Assembly: GCA_022844045.1 (NCBI GenBank)
Contig: JALHMM010000028.1
Span: 1-62,375 of the forward strand
Source of the DNA: Reyranellaceae bacterium
GTDB lineage: Bacteria; Pseudomonadota; Alphaproteobacteria; Reyranellales; Reyranellaceae
DNA: 62,375 nucleotides
Reading direction: 5' to 3'
Both the position numbers and the translations under genes were made by a program. The first letter of the stretch is position 1, and each line of letters starts with the position of its first letter. The notes beneath the pieces are model-generated. The model saw nothing but the letters and a program-made list of their open reading frames with translations, made no database searches and was not told the DNA's origin. Below, piece by piece: positions 43,518 through 51,887 of this stretch.

Positions 43518-43538
43518 TATAATACCCTGTCGGGGTAT
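43518..43538 (+). promoter_or_regulatory. csoR promoter -10 overlapped by a CsoR box
   Basis: TATAAT at 43518-43523 is a perfect -10 hexamer for csoR. It overlaps the inverted repeat ATACCC-TGTCG-GGGTAT at 43522-43538, the classic CsoR box. Binding here would block RNA polymerase directly, and copper would release it. The start codon follows 10 bases after the box. Confidence 0.75.
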
Positions 43539-43547
43539 CTTGCAAGC

Positions 43548-43823
43548 ATGTTGTCCGCGACAAAATCCTCCTGTCTGAAACGACTCAACCGCATCGAGGG
43601 CCAGGTGCGTGGCGTGGCGCGCATGGTCGAAGACGACCGTTACTGCATCGACGTCATGACGCAGATTTCCGCTATCCAGGCGGCACTCAAGCGTGTCGCC
43701 GACGAGATGCTGAAGGACCATGTGGGCCACTGCGTCGAACACGCGATCGCCTCGGGCGACAAAGCGGGACAGCGCGAAAAGATCGCCGAACTAATGGACG
43801 TGCTGGGCCGGCTCAAGCCGTAG
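43548..43823 (+). CDS. csoR: CsoR copper-sensing repressor
   Basis: 91-residue CsoR-family four-helix regulator. The copper site C-H-C is visible: Cys at about 33 in [16 protein letters not shown], and His/Cys in [12 protein letters not shown] near 58-62. The DNA-contacting helix has [20 protein letters not shown]. Copper(I) binding releases it from the operators at 43487 and 43522. The ATG at 43548 starts [12 protein letters not shown]. Divergent placement from copA is the usual arrangement. Confidence 0.93.
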   Translation: MLSATKSSCLKRLNRIEGQVRGVARMVEDDRYCIDVMTQISAIQAALKRVADEMLKDHVGHCVEHAIASGDKAGQREKIAELMDVLGRLKP

Positions 43824-43982
43824 CCGCAAGATGCCCAGCCGAAGCGTCACGCTGAGCGAACCTGACGCTTGAATACGAGGAACTGAGCGAGATTTGCGGC
43901 TCAATCGTCTCCTCTCAGCGAGAGGGGATTTCCTGGATGAAGTCCTTCGGCGGCCGCCGGCCTCGGTGATGGACTCAGTCAG

Positions 43983-44009
43983 GCGAGGCACCGCCATGCG
44001 GTGCCTCGC
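43983..44009. terminator. GC-rich stem-loop between csoR and a lipoprotein gene
   Basis: An 11-base-pair perfect stem (GCGAGGCACCG with its complement) closes a 5-base loop. It lies 13 bases after the end of the minus-strand lipoprotein gene, and within the 198-base gap after csoR. Neither side has a T run, so it is a weak or Rho-assisted terminator at best. Confidence 0.4.
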
Positions 44010-44021
44010 GCGCCGACTACG

Positions 44022-44435
44022 TCAGCTCTTCTTCGGGTGCATTTGTTCGTGTGCGCTGATGGTGCAGGTGGTTCCCGTCGCCGTGGCATCGAGAATGGTG
44101 CCGCGCGCGTCAGTCTCGAAGTTCACCATGCAGTTACGTACGCGGGTATGTGGGTGGGACTTAATCCACTCCACCGGATGGTCGCTGAACTGGTAGCCGA
44201 TCATCTTGCCGCCAGCAACCATCGGATAGCTGTGGTGAGGCCGGCCCCAGGTAGCGAGGAGCTGTCGCTCGTTGGCGCCGACCCAGTCCTTGACGTTGAG
44301 ATCCTTCACTGTCCCAGTGTCGGCGCATGCCGCAAGGACAACACCGAGAGCAGCGAGCGCGAGGAAGCTCCGGACCTTGCCGCCAAGCGAATAGGGCATC
44401 ACTCGAGTCCCAGTCGGCGCGATTCGTGAACTCAT
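44022..44435 (-). CDS. Putative lipoprotein with WG-x-P motif
   Basis: 137 residues. The hydrophobic segment ends in a lipobox (LAALGVVLAACADTG). The mature part has VKDWVGANERQLLATWGRPH, which resembles the SmpA/OmlA-like pattern seen in small outer-membrane lipoproteins, then YPMVAGGKMIGYQFSDH. The ATG at 44435 has GGAG 6 bases upstream; an ATG at 44447 overlaps that site and is less likely. It is possibly a periplasmic accessory; its function is unknown. Confidence 0.7.
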   Translation of the reverse strand: MSSRIAPTGTRVMPYSLGGKVRSFLALAALGVVLAACADTGTVKDLNVKDWVGANERQLLATWGRPHHSYPMVAGGKMIGYQFSDHPVEWIKSHPHTRVRNCMVNFETDARGTILDATATGTTCTISAHEQMHPKKS

Positions 44436-44531
44436 GTGATACTCCATTTCAGTATGCCGTCAGCAAGTTGAACGAGCGCTCTTTCGGATCACGAGAACGC
44501 AAAGATCGGGCCATGCGAATGGGAATACGTC

Positions 44532-45200
44532 TCAGCGGATTCCCATCTGGTGCACGACCAACTGGTCGCCGACCTTCCGCTGGTTTTCGTCGAGCACCGC
44601 GTGGAGCTTGGTGTAGGCTGCTTTCAGCGCCCGGACGCTCTCGAGTCGAGCAACTAGCCAGCGCTCGTGGCTGTCGAGTCGCGCGATTGCCGACGGTGCC
44701 GCTGCCTGCTGGTGCGGCCCCTGGGCTTCGCTCATGCGCTTGGCATTGGCGCGGATGACAGTGGCCAACTCGGTCCATACCGCCATCTGCGCTTCGGTGA
44801 TGCGCAACTCGGCGTGCAGAAAGGCGATGCGTCCCTCGATGCGATCGGTCGGCAGGTCGATCATCGTGCCCATCATTCCCATCGCGCCGTGGCCACGCGG
44901 ATCGCTCGCGCTGGGCGCCGGACCATGTGCGGCAGGATTAGCGTCGGCCGGCGCATGCGCGCCAGGAGCGGACGGGGCAGGGCCGTGTGTAGCCGGTCCA
45001 GGCGGCTTCGCCGCCGGCATCTGACCACCCATCCCGCCACCTTTCATGCCGGGCATGTTCATCATGTCGTCGTGCATCGCCAGCCGAAATGAGGGCGGCT
45101 TGGTGTCTCCATGGGGCGGCTGGGCGGCGGCAGTCGTTGCGAGAAGACCGGCTAGGATCGCGACAACCGAGGTCGCGGCGAGTGATCGTTGCGCTGACAT
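44532..45200 (-). CDS. Spy/CpxP-like periplasmic protein, Met-rich
   Basis: 222 residues with a signal peptide (VVAILAGLLATTAAAQ). The mature N-terminal part is Met/His/Pro-rich (MHDDMMNMPGMKGGGMGGQM) and may bind copper. The C-terminal helical part has EGRIAFLHAELRITEAQMAV, the LTxxQ-type element of Spy/CpxP chaperones. The ATG at 45200 has GGAG 6 bases upstream. A FixK/FNR-like box lies about 80 bases upstream. It could protect periplasmic proteins under metal or redox stress. Confidence 0.75.
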   Translation of the reverse strand: MSAQRSLAATSVVAILAGLLATTAAAQPPHGDTKPPSFRLAMHDDMMNMPGMKGGGMGGQMPAAKPPGPATHGPAPSAPGAHAPADANPAAHGPAPSASDPRGHGAMGMMGTMIDLPTDRIEGRIAFLHAELRITEAQMAVWTELATVIRANAKRMSEAQGPHQQAAAPSAIARLDSHERWLVARLESVRALKAAYTKLHAVLDENQRKVGDQLVVHQMGIR

Positions 45201-45275
45201 GGAATGCTCCATCCCGCTGTGGACGCGGCGTTAGGTTGACGCCTATTATCCTCCACCCTTCTCCACCCAATCCCT

Positions 45276-45289
45276 TTGACACATATCAA
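45276..45289. promoter_or_regulatory. FixK/FNR-type box
   Basis: TTGAC-ACAT-ATCAA matches the Crp/Fnr-family consensus TTGAY-N4-RTCAA. It is centred about 82 bases upstream of the Spy-like gene start, and lies between it and the end of the heptaheme cytochrome gene. This spacing suits activation under low oxygen. Confidence 0.65.
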
Positions 45290-45360
45290 GTGGCGAGGGG
45301 TTTAGTTGACGAAGGAGATGCCCAAGAAACCGCCGGGCTGCTCAGTCTCGTGCGGCCTTG

Positions 45361-46131
45361 CTAGTGGTGCTTATACCAGCCGACCCCTTTGATCTCGTTG
45401 AATGAACTGGGGACGTGGCACAGGTAGCACTGCTCGACCTTGGCATCATGCTTGCCGGCAACGGGTTTCGAGACCATGTGGAAGTGGCCCATGTAGTGGC
45501 TGGGCGGCGCCTGGTGACACTGGGCGCAGTCTCTCGAGTTTGGAGACGGATGCAGGAACGAGGCGATGCGCCACGTGTCCGTGGCGTGGCAAGTGACACA
45601 GTCCTTGCCAAAGAGCTCCCGGTGGCGGTCCTGGTTCTGATGGCAGCCCATGCAGTCCAGCGCGCGTAGCGGCGATGCGTCGGCCCGTTTCAGGCCAAGA
45701 TAGCCAGCGACATCATTCGCGACTCGGTCCGTCCAGTCAGTCGAATGGTGCTCGGCGCGTGGACCCACGCGCAGCAGCACCGAATGGTCCATCCGGATGA
45801 TGCGACCGCCGCCGCCGGCGTGTTCGACGTGGCATCCACGACACTCCTGGACGCTGGCATGGAAGGCGGTCGCCTGCCTTGCCAGGTCAGCGGCGGCCGG
45901 CGCGTGGCAACCGACGCACGATTTCACCTCGATTCCCTTCATCGGCGTGTGACAGCTTTCGCACTTTGTCGACAGAAACGAGTGGCTGCCGGATAGGGGC
46001 CCCGGCTCAACGAACGTCGTCCAGCCCGGCACCGCCTGGGAGCCGTCCCGGTAAAGTGGAACCAGCGTGAACGTCGCGGCGAAGGCGCCCGCGATGGACA
46101 GGATGAGATAGAGTAGAGCGGCAGGCCTCAT
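45361..46131 (-). CDS. Heptaheme cytochrome c
   Basis: 256-residue periplasmic multiheme protein with an uncleaved or signal-like N-terminal segment (LLYLILSIAGAFAATFTLVP). Seven CxxCH sites are visible: CESCH, CVGCH, CRGCH, CMGCH, CVTCH, CAQCH and CYLCH, with extra His for distal ligation. The ATG overlaps the stop of the cytochrome b-like gene by 4 bases. The arrangement suggests that the membrane protein passes electrons to or from this heme wire. The partner and direction are unknown. Confidence 0.9.
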   Translation of the reverse strand: MRPAALLYLILSIAGAFAATFTLVPLYRDGSQAVPGWTTFVEPGPLSGSHSFLSTKCESCHTPMKGIEVKSCVGCHAPAAADLARQATAFHASVQECRGCHVEHAGGGGRIIRMDHSVLLRVGPRAEHHSTDWTDRVANDVAGYLGLKRADASPLRALDCMGCHQNQDRHRELFGKDCVTCHATDTWRIASFLHPSPNSRDCAQCHQAPPSHYMGHFHMVSKPVAGKHDAKVEQCYLCHVPSSFNEIKGVGWYKHH

Positions 46132-46805
46132 TGCAGCCACCGCAGCCCGTAGTAGATCTCGGCCATGATGTGCAGGCCCAGCAGCACATACATCGCGATC
46201 GAGGCGACGACATGGGCCACGATCCATCGACCAAATGCCACCTTGATGGCGCGTTGCGAGCCGATGGCATATTCGAGGTCCGCCATTGCATGGACCAGTG
46301 GCAAGACCTGAATGTCAGCGTGATCGACCGTAGACGCTGCCGAGGTCGCTAGGGCCGCGGTACGGTCATAGACAGTACGCAGGGTCGCAAGCTTCTTCTG
46401 GTGGTCCTGGATCTCCACCGTCACCTTCGGCATGTAGTAGCGGCCAACGAAGCCGGTCACGACGACAACGAGCACACAGACGATAAGCGCGATACCCAGA
46501 GGGCTTTCGTACCGGTGGCCGGTATGCACGATGGCCAGGAAGCCACCGGCGACGCCGGCATAGACGTGAAAGGACAGCAGCGCGCGCAATGGCACCACTC
46601 GGCCAATGCCGTTGCGAAGCCAGGAGACATACTTTGCCAGCGGATAGACGAGCAGCAGAACCATAAGGACCGCGGCGGCGATCCCGAGAATCCCCCCAGT
46701 CAGGCTACCAGGAAATTCCGGCGCGGTATGGAACAGGAACGCGGGCGCCAGGAAGAGAATCGCCGTGAAGACAACGCCCACGGTCAGTCGCTCAGCGTCG
46801 CTCAC
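46128..46805 (-). CDS. Cytochrome b-like membrane protein
   Basis: 225 residues with about five hydrophobic segments. Histidines in SFHVYAGVAGGFLAIVHTGH and HVVASIAMYVLLGLHIMAE sit in paired helices as expected for b-heme ligation. A soluble loop (EIQDHQKKLATLRTVYDRT) lies between. It starts 1 base after the reductase stop (46807) and is coupled to the heptaheme cytochrome. It would carry electrons between the flavin/iron-sulfur protein and the periplasmic hemes. Confidence 0.8.
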   Translation of the reverse strand: MSDAERLTVGVVFTAILFLAPAFLFHTAPEFPGSLTGGILGIAAAVLMVLLLVYPLAKYVSWLRNGIGRVVPLRALLSFHVYAGVAGGFLAIVHTGHRYESPLGIALIVCVLVVVVTGFVGRYYMPKVTVEIQDHQKKLATLRTVYDRTAALATSAASTVDHADIQVLPLVHAMADLEYAIGSQRAIKVAFGRWIVAHVVASIAMYVLLGLHIMAEIYYGLRWLQ

Positions 46806-46806
46806 G

Positions 46807-48780
46807 TCAGGCCTGCACGACGAGATTGCCGATCGATTTCGCTTGGCAGGCGAGGATGATGTTGTCGCTCTTCTCCTCGGGCGACAACGCCTCGTCGATC
46901 TCCATGGTCACCTTTCCTTCGACCAGTTTCGTCTTGCATGTTCCGCAAGTGCCGACGCGACAAGCATAGTCAATCGGCACCCCGATCGATTCAGCGGCTT
47001 CCAGCACCGTCTGGTCCGGCGCGAGCGGTGCCGTCTTGTTGGAGACTGCAAAGCGGATCGTCGCCGTGGCCGGTCCTATCGCAGCGATCGGTTCCGCCGG
47101 CCTGACGGGTTGATCGGCGAGCGCTTTGTCTGCCAGCTCGACGACCAGCGTCTGCCCCGGAGGCGGCACCGCCCCACGCGCTGGTCCGAATGCCTCGGTC
47201 TTGATCGAAGCGGCGGGCACGCCGAGATCAGAGAGAATGGCCCGGATCGCCGCCATCATCCCCGGTGGACCACACAGGTGGACCCGGCGACTGGCGATAT
47301 CGGGGACGGTGTCGGCGAGCAGCGCCTTTGTGATTGGTCCCTCTGGGCCCATCCAGGATGTCCCGGTGGCGCGTACCATGCTCGCCACGACATGCAGCTT
47401 GGCATGCCGGCGCTGCAAGTGTTCGAGCTCATCCCGGAAAATGAAATCCTCGGTAGTGCGCGCGCCATAGACCAGAAAAATCTCTCCCGGCCAAGCGATG
47501 TCGCAGAGATAGCGGACCGCCGCCATCAGCGGTGTGATGCCCACGCCACCGCCGATCAGCACGACGCTATCCGACTCCGCGCCGGTGAAGGTGAAGGCCC
47601 CGGAGGGTGCCATCACATCTAGGATATCGCCCTCGGAAACGTCGCGGTGCATGTGCTCTGAGAAGACGCCGGCGTCCTCGCGCTTGATCGTAGTCTCGAC
47701 ATATGATGTCTGCGCGGCGGACGACGCGATGGTGTAGGAACGCCTGATCAGCTTGCCGCCGATATCGGCCGATAGCGTCATGAACTGTCCCGGGCAGAAG
47801 CTGAACGGAATCGGGCCGCCGCCTATTTCACGGAACCTGTAGGTACGGACATTGGGTGTCTCGGTAAAAATGGCCGCGACGCGCAGCTGGCCCTTCCACA
47901 GCTTCGCCGCTTCAGGACGGGTTGTTGGAACCGTGGGCACAGTCACCGGAGCGGCTGCGGGGGTGGGGACACTCTCGACCTTCGCCGTCGCCGGTGTCGC
48001 GCCGGCGGTCGCGGAAGCTCGTACCAGCCGATCTGCCAAGGCGGCAGCGCGCCGCGTGCGGACGCCATACGCAACCATCAGCAGAAGTGAAACAGTGGCC
48101 AGTGCCGCCATGGCCGCAAGATGAATCCAGTCGAGTCCGAATAGGCCCGACGACGGAGGATGGACGGCGTCCGGCGGCAGATTCATCTGCTGCCTGAACC
48201 AGTCGCGTGCAATCTGCGGACCGGGCTTACCTTCTGCAAATGCGCGCAGCGCCGCCGCGCCGCTGCTGACATCGTTGAGACCATCCCTCAATCGACGTGC
48301 GGCGCGCTCGGCGGCTGCAGCGTCCTTGGCCGCATGGGCGTGCCGTAGTTCGTCCTCGGCCGCGGCGACCTCTGCCAGCCCCGCGCTGAAGCGCACCTGC
48401 GCCTTCGCCTCAAAGCTCTTGCGCTCCTCAGCCGACATTGTCGGGAAATCCATCAGCGATGGGTAGAACGGCTTTGGCGGCCGACGACCCATCATATCAT
48501 CCATGCCGGGCATCATCATGCCGGGTTGGGGGGCGGCAGGAGCAGGTGGCGGCTTGGGGGCGTGGTCTTGGGGGGCGGTCGGCGGTGTGGTCGGTGCCGG
48601 TGCTCCAGGATGATGCTCTGTGTGGCCATCGGGCGTCTGTGTTTGGCCGCTAACGGCGAATATGAGCATGAACACGAGGGCGAGACCTAATCCGACAGCA
48701 CGAGACGCCCGATGCCCGAGCACCGCGTGAGCCGGAGGGACCATGCCTTCGTCTTGTGCTATAGACACTGTGGCTTGCAC
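46807..48780 (-). CDS. Membrane-anchored FAD/NAD reductase fused to a 2Fe-2S ferredoxin domain
   Basis: 657 residues. The N-terminus has a signal-like segment, then a Pro/His/Met-rich stretch (PQPGMMMPGMDDMMGRRP) and a coiled helix, probably periplasmic. A membrane segment (IHLAAMAALATVSLLLMVAY) leads to a cytosolic oxidoreductase: FAD part with RRSYTIASSAAQTSYVE, NAD part with VVLIGGGVGITPLMAAVRYL and HLCGPPGMMAAI. A C-terminal ferredoxin has CRVGTCGTCKTKLVEG and a last Cys in ILACQA. The start is GTG at 48780; an ATG at 48744 is possible. It probably moves electrons from NAD(P)H towards the cytochromes encoded downstream. Confidence 0.88.
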   Translation of the reverse strand: MQATVSIAQDEGMVPPAHAVLGHRASRAVGLGLALVFMLIFAVSGQTQTPDGHTEHHPGAPAPTTPPTAPQDHAPKPPPAPAAPQPGMMMPGMDDMMGRRPPKPFYPSLMDFPTMSAEERKSFEAKAQVRFSAGLAEVAAAEDELRHAHAAKDAAAAERAARRLRDGLNDVSSGAAALRAFAEGKPGPQIARDWFRQQMNLPPDAVHPPSSGLFGLDWIHLAAMAALATVSLLLMVAYGVRTRRAAALADRLVRASATAGATPATAKVESVPTPAAAPVTVPTVPTTRPEAAKLWKGQLRVAAIFTETPNVRTYRFREIGGGPIPFSFCPGQFMTLSADIGGKLIRRSYTIASSAAQTSYVETTIKREDAGVFSEHMHRDVSEGDILDVMAPSGAFTFTGAESDSVVLIGGGVGITPLMAAVRYLCDIAWPGEIFLVYGARTTEDFIFRDELEHLQRRHAKLHVVASMVRATGTSWMGPEGPITKALLADTVPDIASRRVHLCGPPGMMAAIRAILSDLGVPAASIKTEAFGPARGAVPPPGQTLVVELADKALADQPVRPAEPIAAIGPATATIRFAVSNKTAPLAPDQTVLEAAESIGVPIDYACRVGTCGTCKTKLVEGKVTMEIDEALSPEEKSDNIILACQAKSIGNLVVQA

Positions 48781-48803
48781 CTTTCCGCCCGCGTTTGCTC
48801 AGG

Positions 48804-50330
48804 CTATGATTCTACTTGGATGATGTCGACACTCTGCTCAGCGTAGTCGAAAGCGTACGCCAGCTCGCCCAGTGTTTCAGCATGGACCATCAAGAGTGGC
48901 TGGCCTGCAAACACCTCATCACCCAGACGCACCTCCATTCGCAGCCCCGCAGCCTTCGCGTCCGGCGCGCCGGCCAGTTTAGCAAGGCGTGAGATCTTGC
49001 GATTGTTCATGTGAACCACTCGTCCGGCGCGAGATGCCCTGAGCGGGCGCATGTGCGCGGCTTTGGGCGGTACCCGCAGTCCGCCCTGCGCCATGCAGAT
49101 CCGCTGGAACTTCTGCCAAGCCCGTCCATCTTCGAGCGCGGCGTTGGCCGCTGCATAGCCCTCTCCCGGTTTGGCGATTTTGCCGATTTCGAGAGCCGCC
49201 CCCGCTAAAGTGCAGGCGCTGTGGCGTAGATCACTTGGCGCGCCTGGAGCGCCCTGCAATACTGCGAGGACATCGTGTGCCTCAAGTGCCGGCCCGACCC
49301 CGCGGCCTACAGGTTGAGCTCCATCGCTTTGCAGACAGACTGCGGTAAGACCGAATTTCGCAGCCACCTTCACCAACCGCTCACCGAGGCTCCTGCCGGC
49401 TTCGTCGGTGCGGACCTTCGCGGTGGCTCCCACTGGGACGTCGATCACGACGTGGGTCGAGCCCGCAGCGATTTTCTTGGATAACACGGAGGCGATCAGC
49501 TGGCCTTCCGTGTCGACATCCAACACGCGCTCGATGCGAATGAAAATGTCGTCGGCCGGACTCAGACGAACCGCGCCACCCCATGCAAGGCAACCACCTT
49601 CCGCCTCCACCACATGGCGCAGTGTGGCCAGGTCGAGATCTACTGCCGTCAAGGTCTCCATGGTGTCAGCGGTACCCGCCGGCGACGTTATGGCGCGAGA
49701 TGAGGTCTTGGGCATGACCAGGCCCAACGCGGTTACTATCGCTACTACGATTGGCGTCGTACGGTTACCGGGCAGGCCCCCTATGGAATGCTTGTCGACA
49801 ACGATCGGTGCCTTCCAATCCAGGCGATCGCCGGCAGCAACCATTGCCCTGGTAAGATGGATCGTCTCGTCTTCGTCGAGCGGCATTGCCGAACTCGCCG
49901 TTAAAAAGGCGGCCAGATGGACGTCAGTGTAACGGCCCCCGACCACGTCATTCACGATCGCTTCAAACGACACTCCGTCGAGGCGATTGCCGTAAATCCT
50001 TCGCCGGACGCTTGACATCGACTCCAAGTTCGGAGGATGGCTGACATGAGCTTGATCGCCCTCTTCGACGCCGAGCAACTTCCACCCGGCCTCCGATAGT
50101 CCGACCTCACCGGGCGCCAAGAGATTGCCCTCGATCTGGAATAGCGTGGCTTGAACCCGGCGCTCACCGGCCGTAATCAGAACTTGGGCTCGGGGAGCCA
50201 AACCCTCCGCGCGGCAGACATGGCAGTCGGTACGCATCACCGCGATCGCCGCATGTTGGGTATGCAACCCCAGCCGCCGCACTCGCAGCGGCAGGGTCGT
50301 CGGTCGAGCATCGTGATCGATTTGATTCAC
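48804..50330 (-). CDS. deoA: Thymidine/AMP phosphorylase family protein
   Basis: 508-residue nucleoside or nucleotide phosphorylase of the long, archaeal-type class. The active-site region is seen as DKHSIGGLPGNRTTPIVVAI, then KTSSRAITSPAGTADTMETL and the C-terminal AGRVVHMNNRKISRLAKLAG. An N-terminal extra domain of about 90 residues is typical of this class. Relatives include AMP phosphorylase, so NMP rather than thymidine may be the substrate. The GTG at 50330 overlaps the RNase stop by 4 bases (GTGA). Confidence 0.88.
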   Translation of the reverse strand: MNQIDHDARPTTLPLRVRRLGLHTQHAAIAVMRTDCHVCRAEGLAPRAQVLITAGERRVQATLFQIEGNLLAPGEVGLSEAGWKLLGVEEGDQAHVSHPPNLESMSSVRRRIYGNRLDGVSFEAIVNDVVGGRYTDVHLAAFLTASSAMPLDEDETIHLTRAMVAAGDRLDWKAPIVVDKHSIGGLPGNRTTPIVVAIVTALGLVMPKTSSRAITSPAGTADTMETLTAVDLDLATLRHVVEAEGGCLAWGGAVRLSPADDIFIRIERVLDVDTEGQLIASVLSKKIAAGSTHVVIDVPVGATAKVRTDEAGRSLGERLVKVAAKFGLTAVCLQSDGAQPVGRGVGPALEAHDVLAVLQGAPGAPSDLRHSACTLAGAALEIGKIAKPGEGYAAANAALEDGRAWQKFQRICMAQGGLRVPPKAAHMRPLRASRAGRVVHMNNRKISRLAKLAGAPDAKAAGLRMEVRLGDEVFAGQPLLMVHAETLGELAYAFDYAEQSVDIIQVES

Positions 50331-51685
50331 AACTCGAACCTTTCGCCTTGCCGTGGAATCGAGCAGTCCCAAGCGAGTTCCTTGCCAATACGCACCTGAA
50401 GCGCCTCCGAAGCGCTGGACTCGCCGTGCACGATGAATGTCCGCTTCGGGGGACGACGAAAGCCGGAGAGCCATCGCATAATTTCATCGGAGTCAGCATG
50501 AGCCGAGAGCATTGAAAGGTCGGCGATCTCGGCGCGGATCGGCACCGACTGGCCAAATATCTTCACCTCTGTGGCCCCCTCTATCATCGCTCGCCCACGC
50601 GTGCCGGCTGCTTGAAAACCGGTGAACAGGATCGTGTTCTTGTGATCTGGTCCAAACGCCTTGATGTGATGAAGTACCCGCCCGCCCGTTGCCATGCCGC
50701 TCGCAGAAATGATGACCTTGGGCATCGAATTCCCCGTGACGGCTTTGGAGGCCTCTACGTCCCGCACATAGGTCGCCACGTAACAAGCGGCTCGACAATC
50801 CTCCGGTGTCAGACGGTGGTCATCGGGGTGCGCGCATAGGAGGTCGCTCGCGTTGATGGCCATCGGGCTGTCCAGATAGATCGGAACCAGCGCAAGCCGG
50901 CCAGCCTGCTTTAGCTTCGCAAAATGGTAGAGGAGTGATTGAGCGCGACCGACAGCGAAAGCAGGAATGACAACGGTACCGCCGCGTTTCACGGTCCGCT
51001 CGACTACTGCACCAAGCATCTCCGTCGGGTCACTTGGCTCATGTTTGCGGTCGCCATACGTGGACTCCACTACAAGATAATCTGCCGCCTGGACTATTTC
51101 TGGGTCGACCATGACTGCGTCGTTGTATCGGCCCAGGTCGCCGGAGAAGATCACCCGTCGGCCGCCCCATTCTAGGTCTACCGTCGAGGCACCCAGGATA
51201 TGGCCGGCCCGACGCAGCGTGAGCGTTGCGCTACCCGGGAGCGACGTCGATGAGTGAATCGGAATGGGTGAGAAGTACTTCAAAGCCTGTTCAGCATCAC
51301 GAACACCGTAGAGGGGTAGTGCCGGCTTGTGTCTCGAGAACCCCTTGCGATTCGCATATTCAGCGTCCTTCTCCTGTAGGTGACCGCTGTCCCTCAGGAT
51401 CAACTTGGCCACCTCCATGGTGGCATGAGTGGAGTAAACCGGTCCGTGAAAGCCCTCCCGCACGAGCTTGGGCAAGTAACCGCAATGGTCCAGATGAGCG
51501 TGGGTCAGCACCACAGCATCAATGGTTCCTGCATCAATGGGGAGGCGGGCCCAATTCAACTCTCGCAGGTTCTTAAGACCTTGGAACAGACCACAGTCCA
51601 CCAGTATCCGGTGGCCATCGAGCTCCAGTAGGTGCTTTGATCCCGTGACCGTGCCGGCACCACCCAACGACGTCAGTGTCAGCAT
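50327..51685 (-). CDS. Beta-CASP metallo-beta-lactamase RNA-processing nuclease
   Basis: 452-residue predicted ribonuclease of the CPSF73-like/RNase group. The zinc motif THAHLDHCGYLPKL and the later GHILGAS, FSGDLGRYN and IVHGE carry the metal ligands. The beta-CASP insert has TYGDR and PAFAVGRAQSLLYH, and motif C is in SASGMATGGRVLHHIK. The ATG at 51685 has GGAG upstream. It sits between PRPP synthetase and a nucleoside phosphorylase, with which it overlaps, suggesting linked RNA breakdown and nucleotide salvage. Confidence 0.9.
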   Translation of the reverse strand: MLTLTSLGGAGTVTGSKHLLELDGHRILVDCGLFQGLKNLRELNWARLPIDAGTIDAVVLTHAHLDHCGYLPKLVREGFHGPVYSTHATMEVAKLILRDSGHLQEKDAEYANRKGFSRHKPALPLYGVRDAEQALKYFSPIPIHSSTSLPGSATLTLRRAGHILGASTVDLEWGGRRVIFSGDLGRYNDAVMVDPEIVQAADYLVVESTYGDRKHEPSDPTEMLGAVVERTVKRGGTVVIPAFAVGRAQSLLYHFAKLKQAGRLALVPIYLDSPMAINASDLLCAHPDDHRLTPEDCRAACYVATYVRDVEASKAVTGNSMPKVIISASGMATGGRVLHHIKAFGPDHKNTILFTGFQAAGTRGRAMIEGATEVKIFGQSVPIRAEIADLSMLSAHADSDEIMRWLSGFRRPPKRTFIVHGESSASEALQVRIGKELAWDCSIPRQGERFEL

Positions 51686-51887
51686 GGCCTTACTCCGGTT
51701 CTCAGATCGCTCGCGGCGGCCGAGATCGGAACCGTATCCATGGGAGTGAGTGCGCCAAGTCCAGCCCGGCGAACACGCGCCCAGACCTCCGAGGGTGCCA
51801 ACGATAGGCACGGTGAAGGTTGCCCACGGGGCGGCGGCGGAACCTGCATGGGCGCCTGCGTCCGATTTGCTAGAAGCTTCGCTGACA

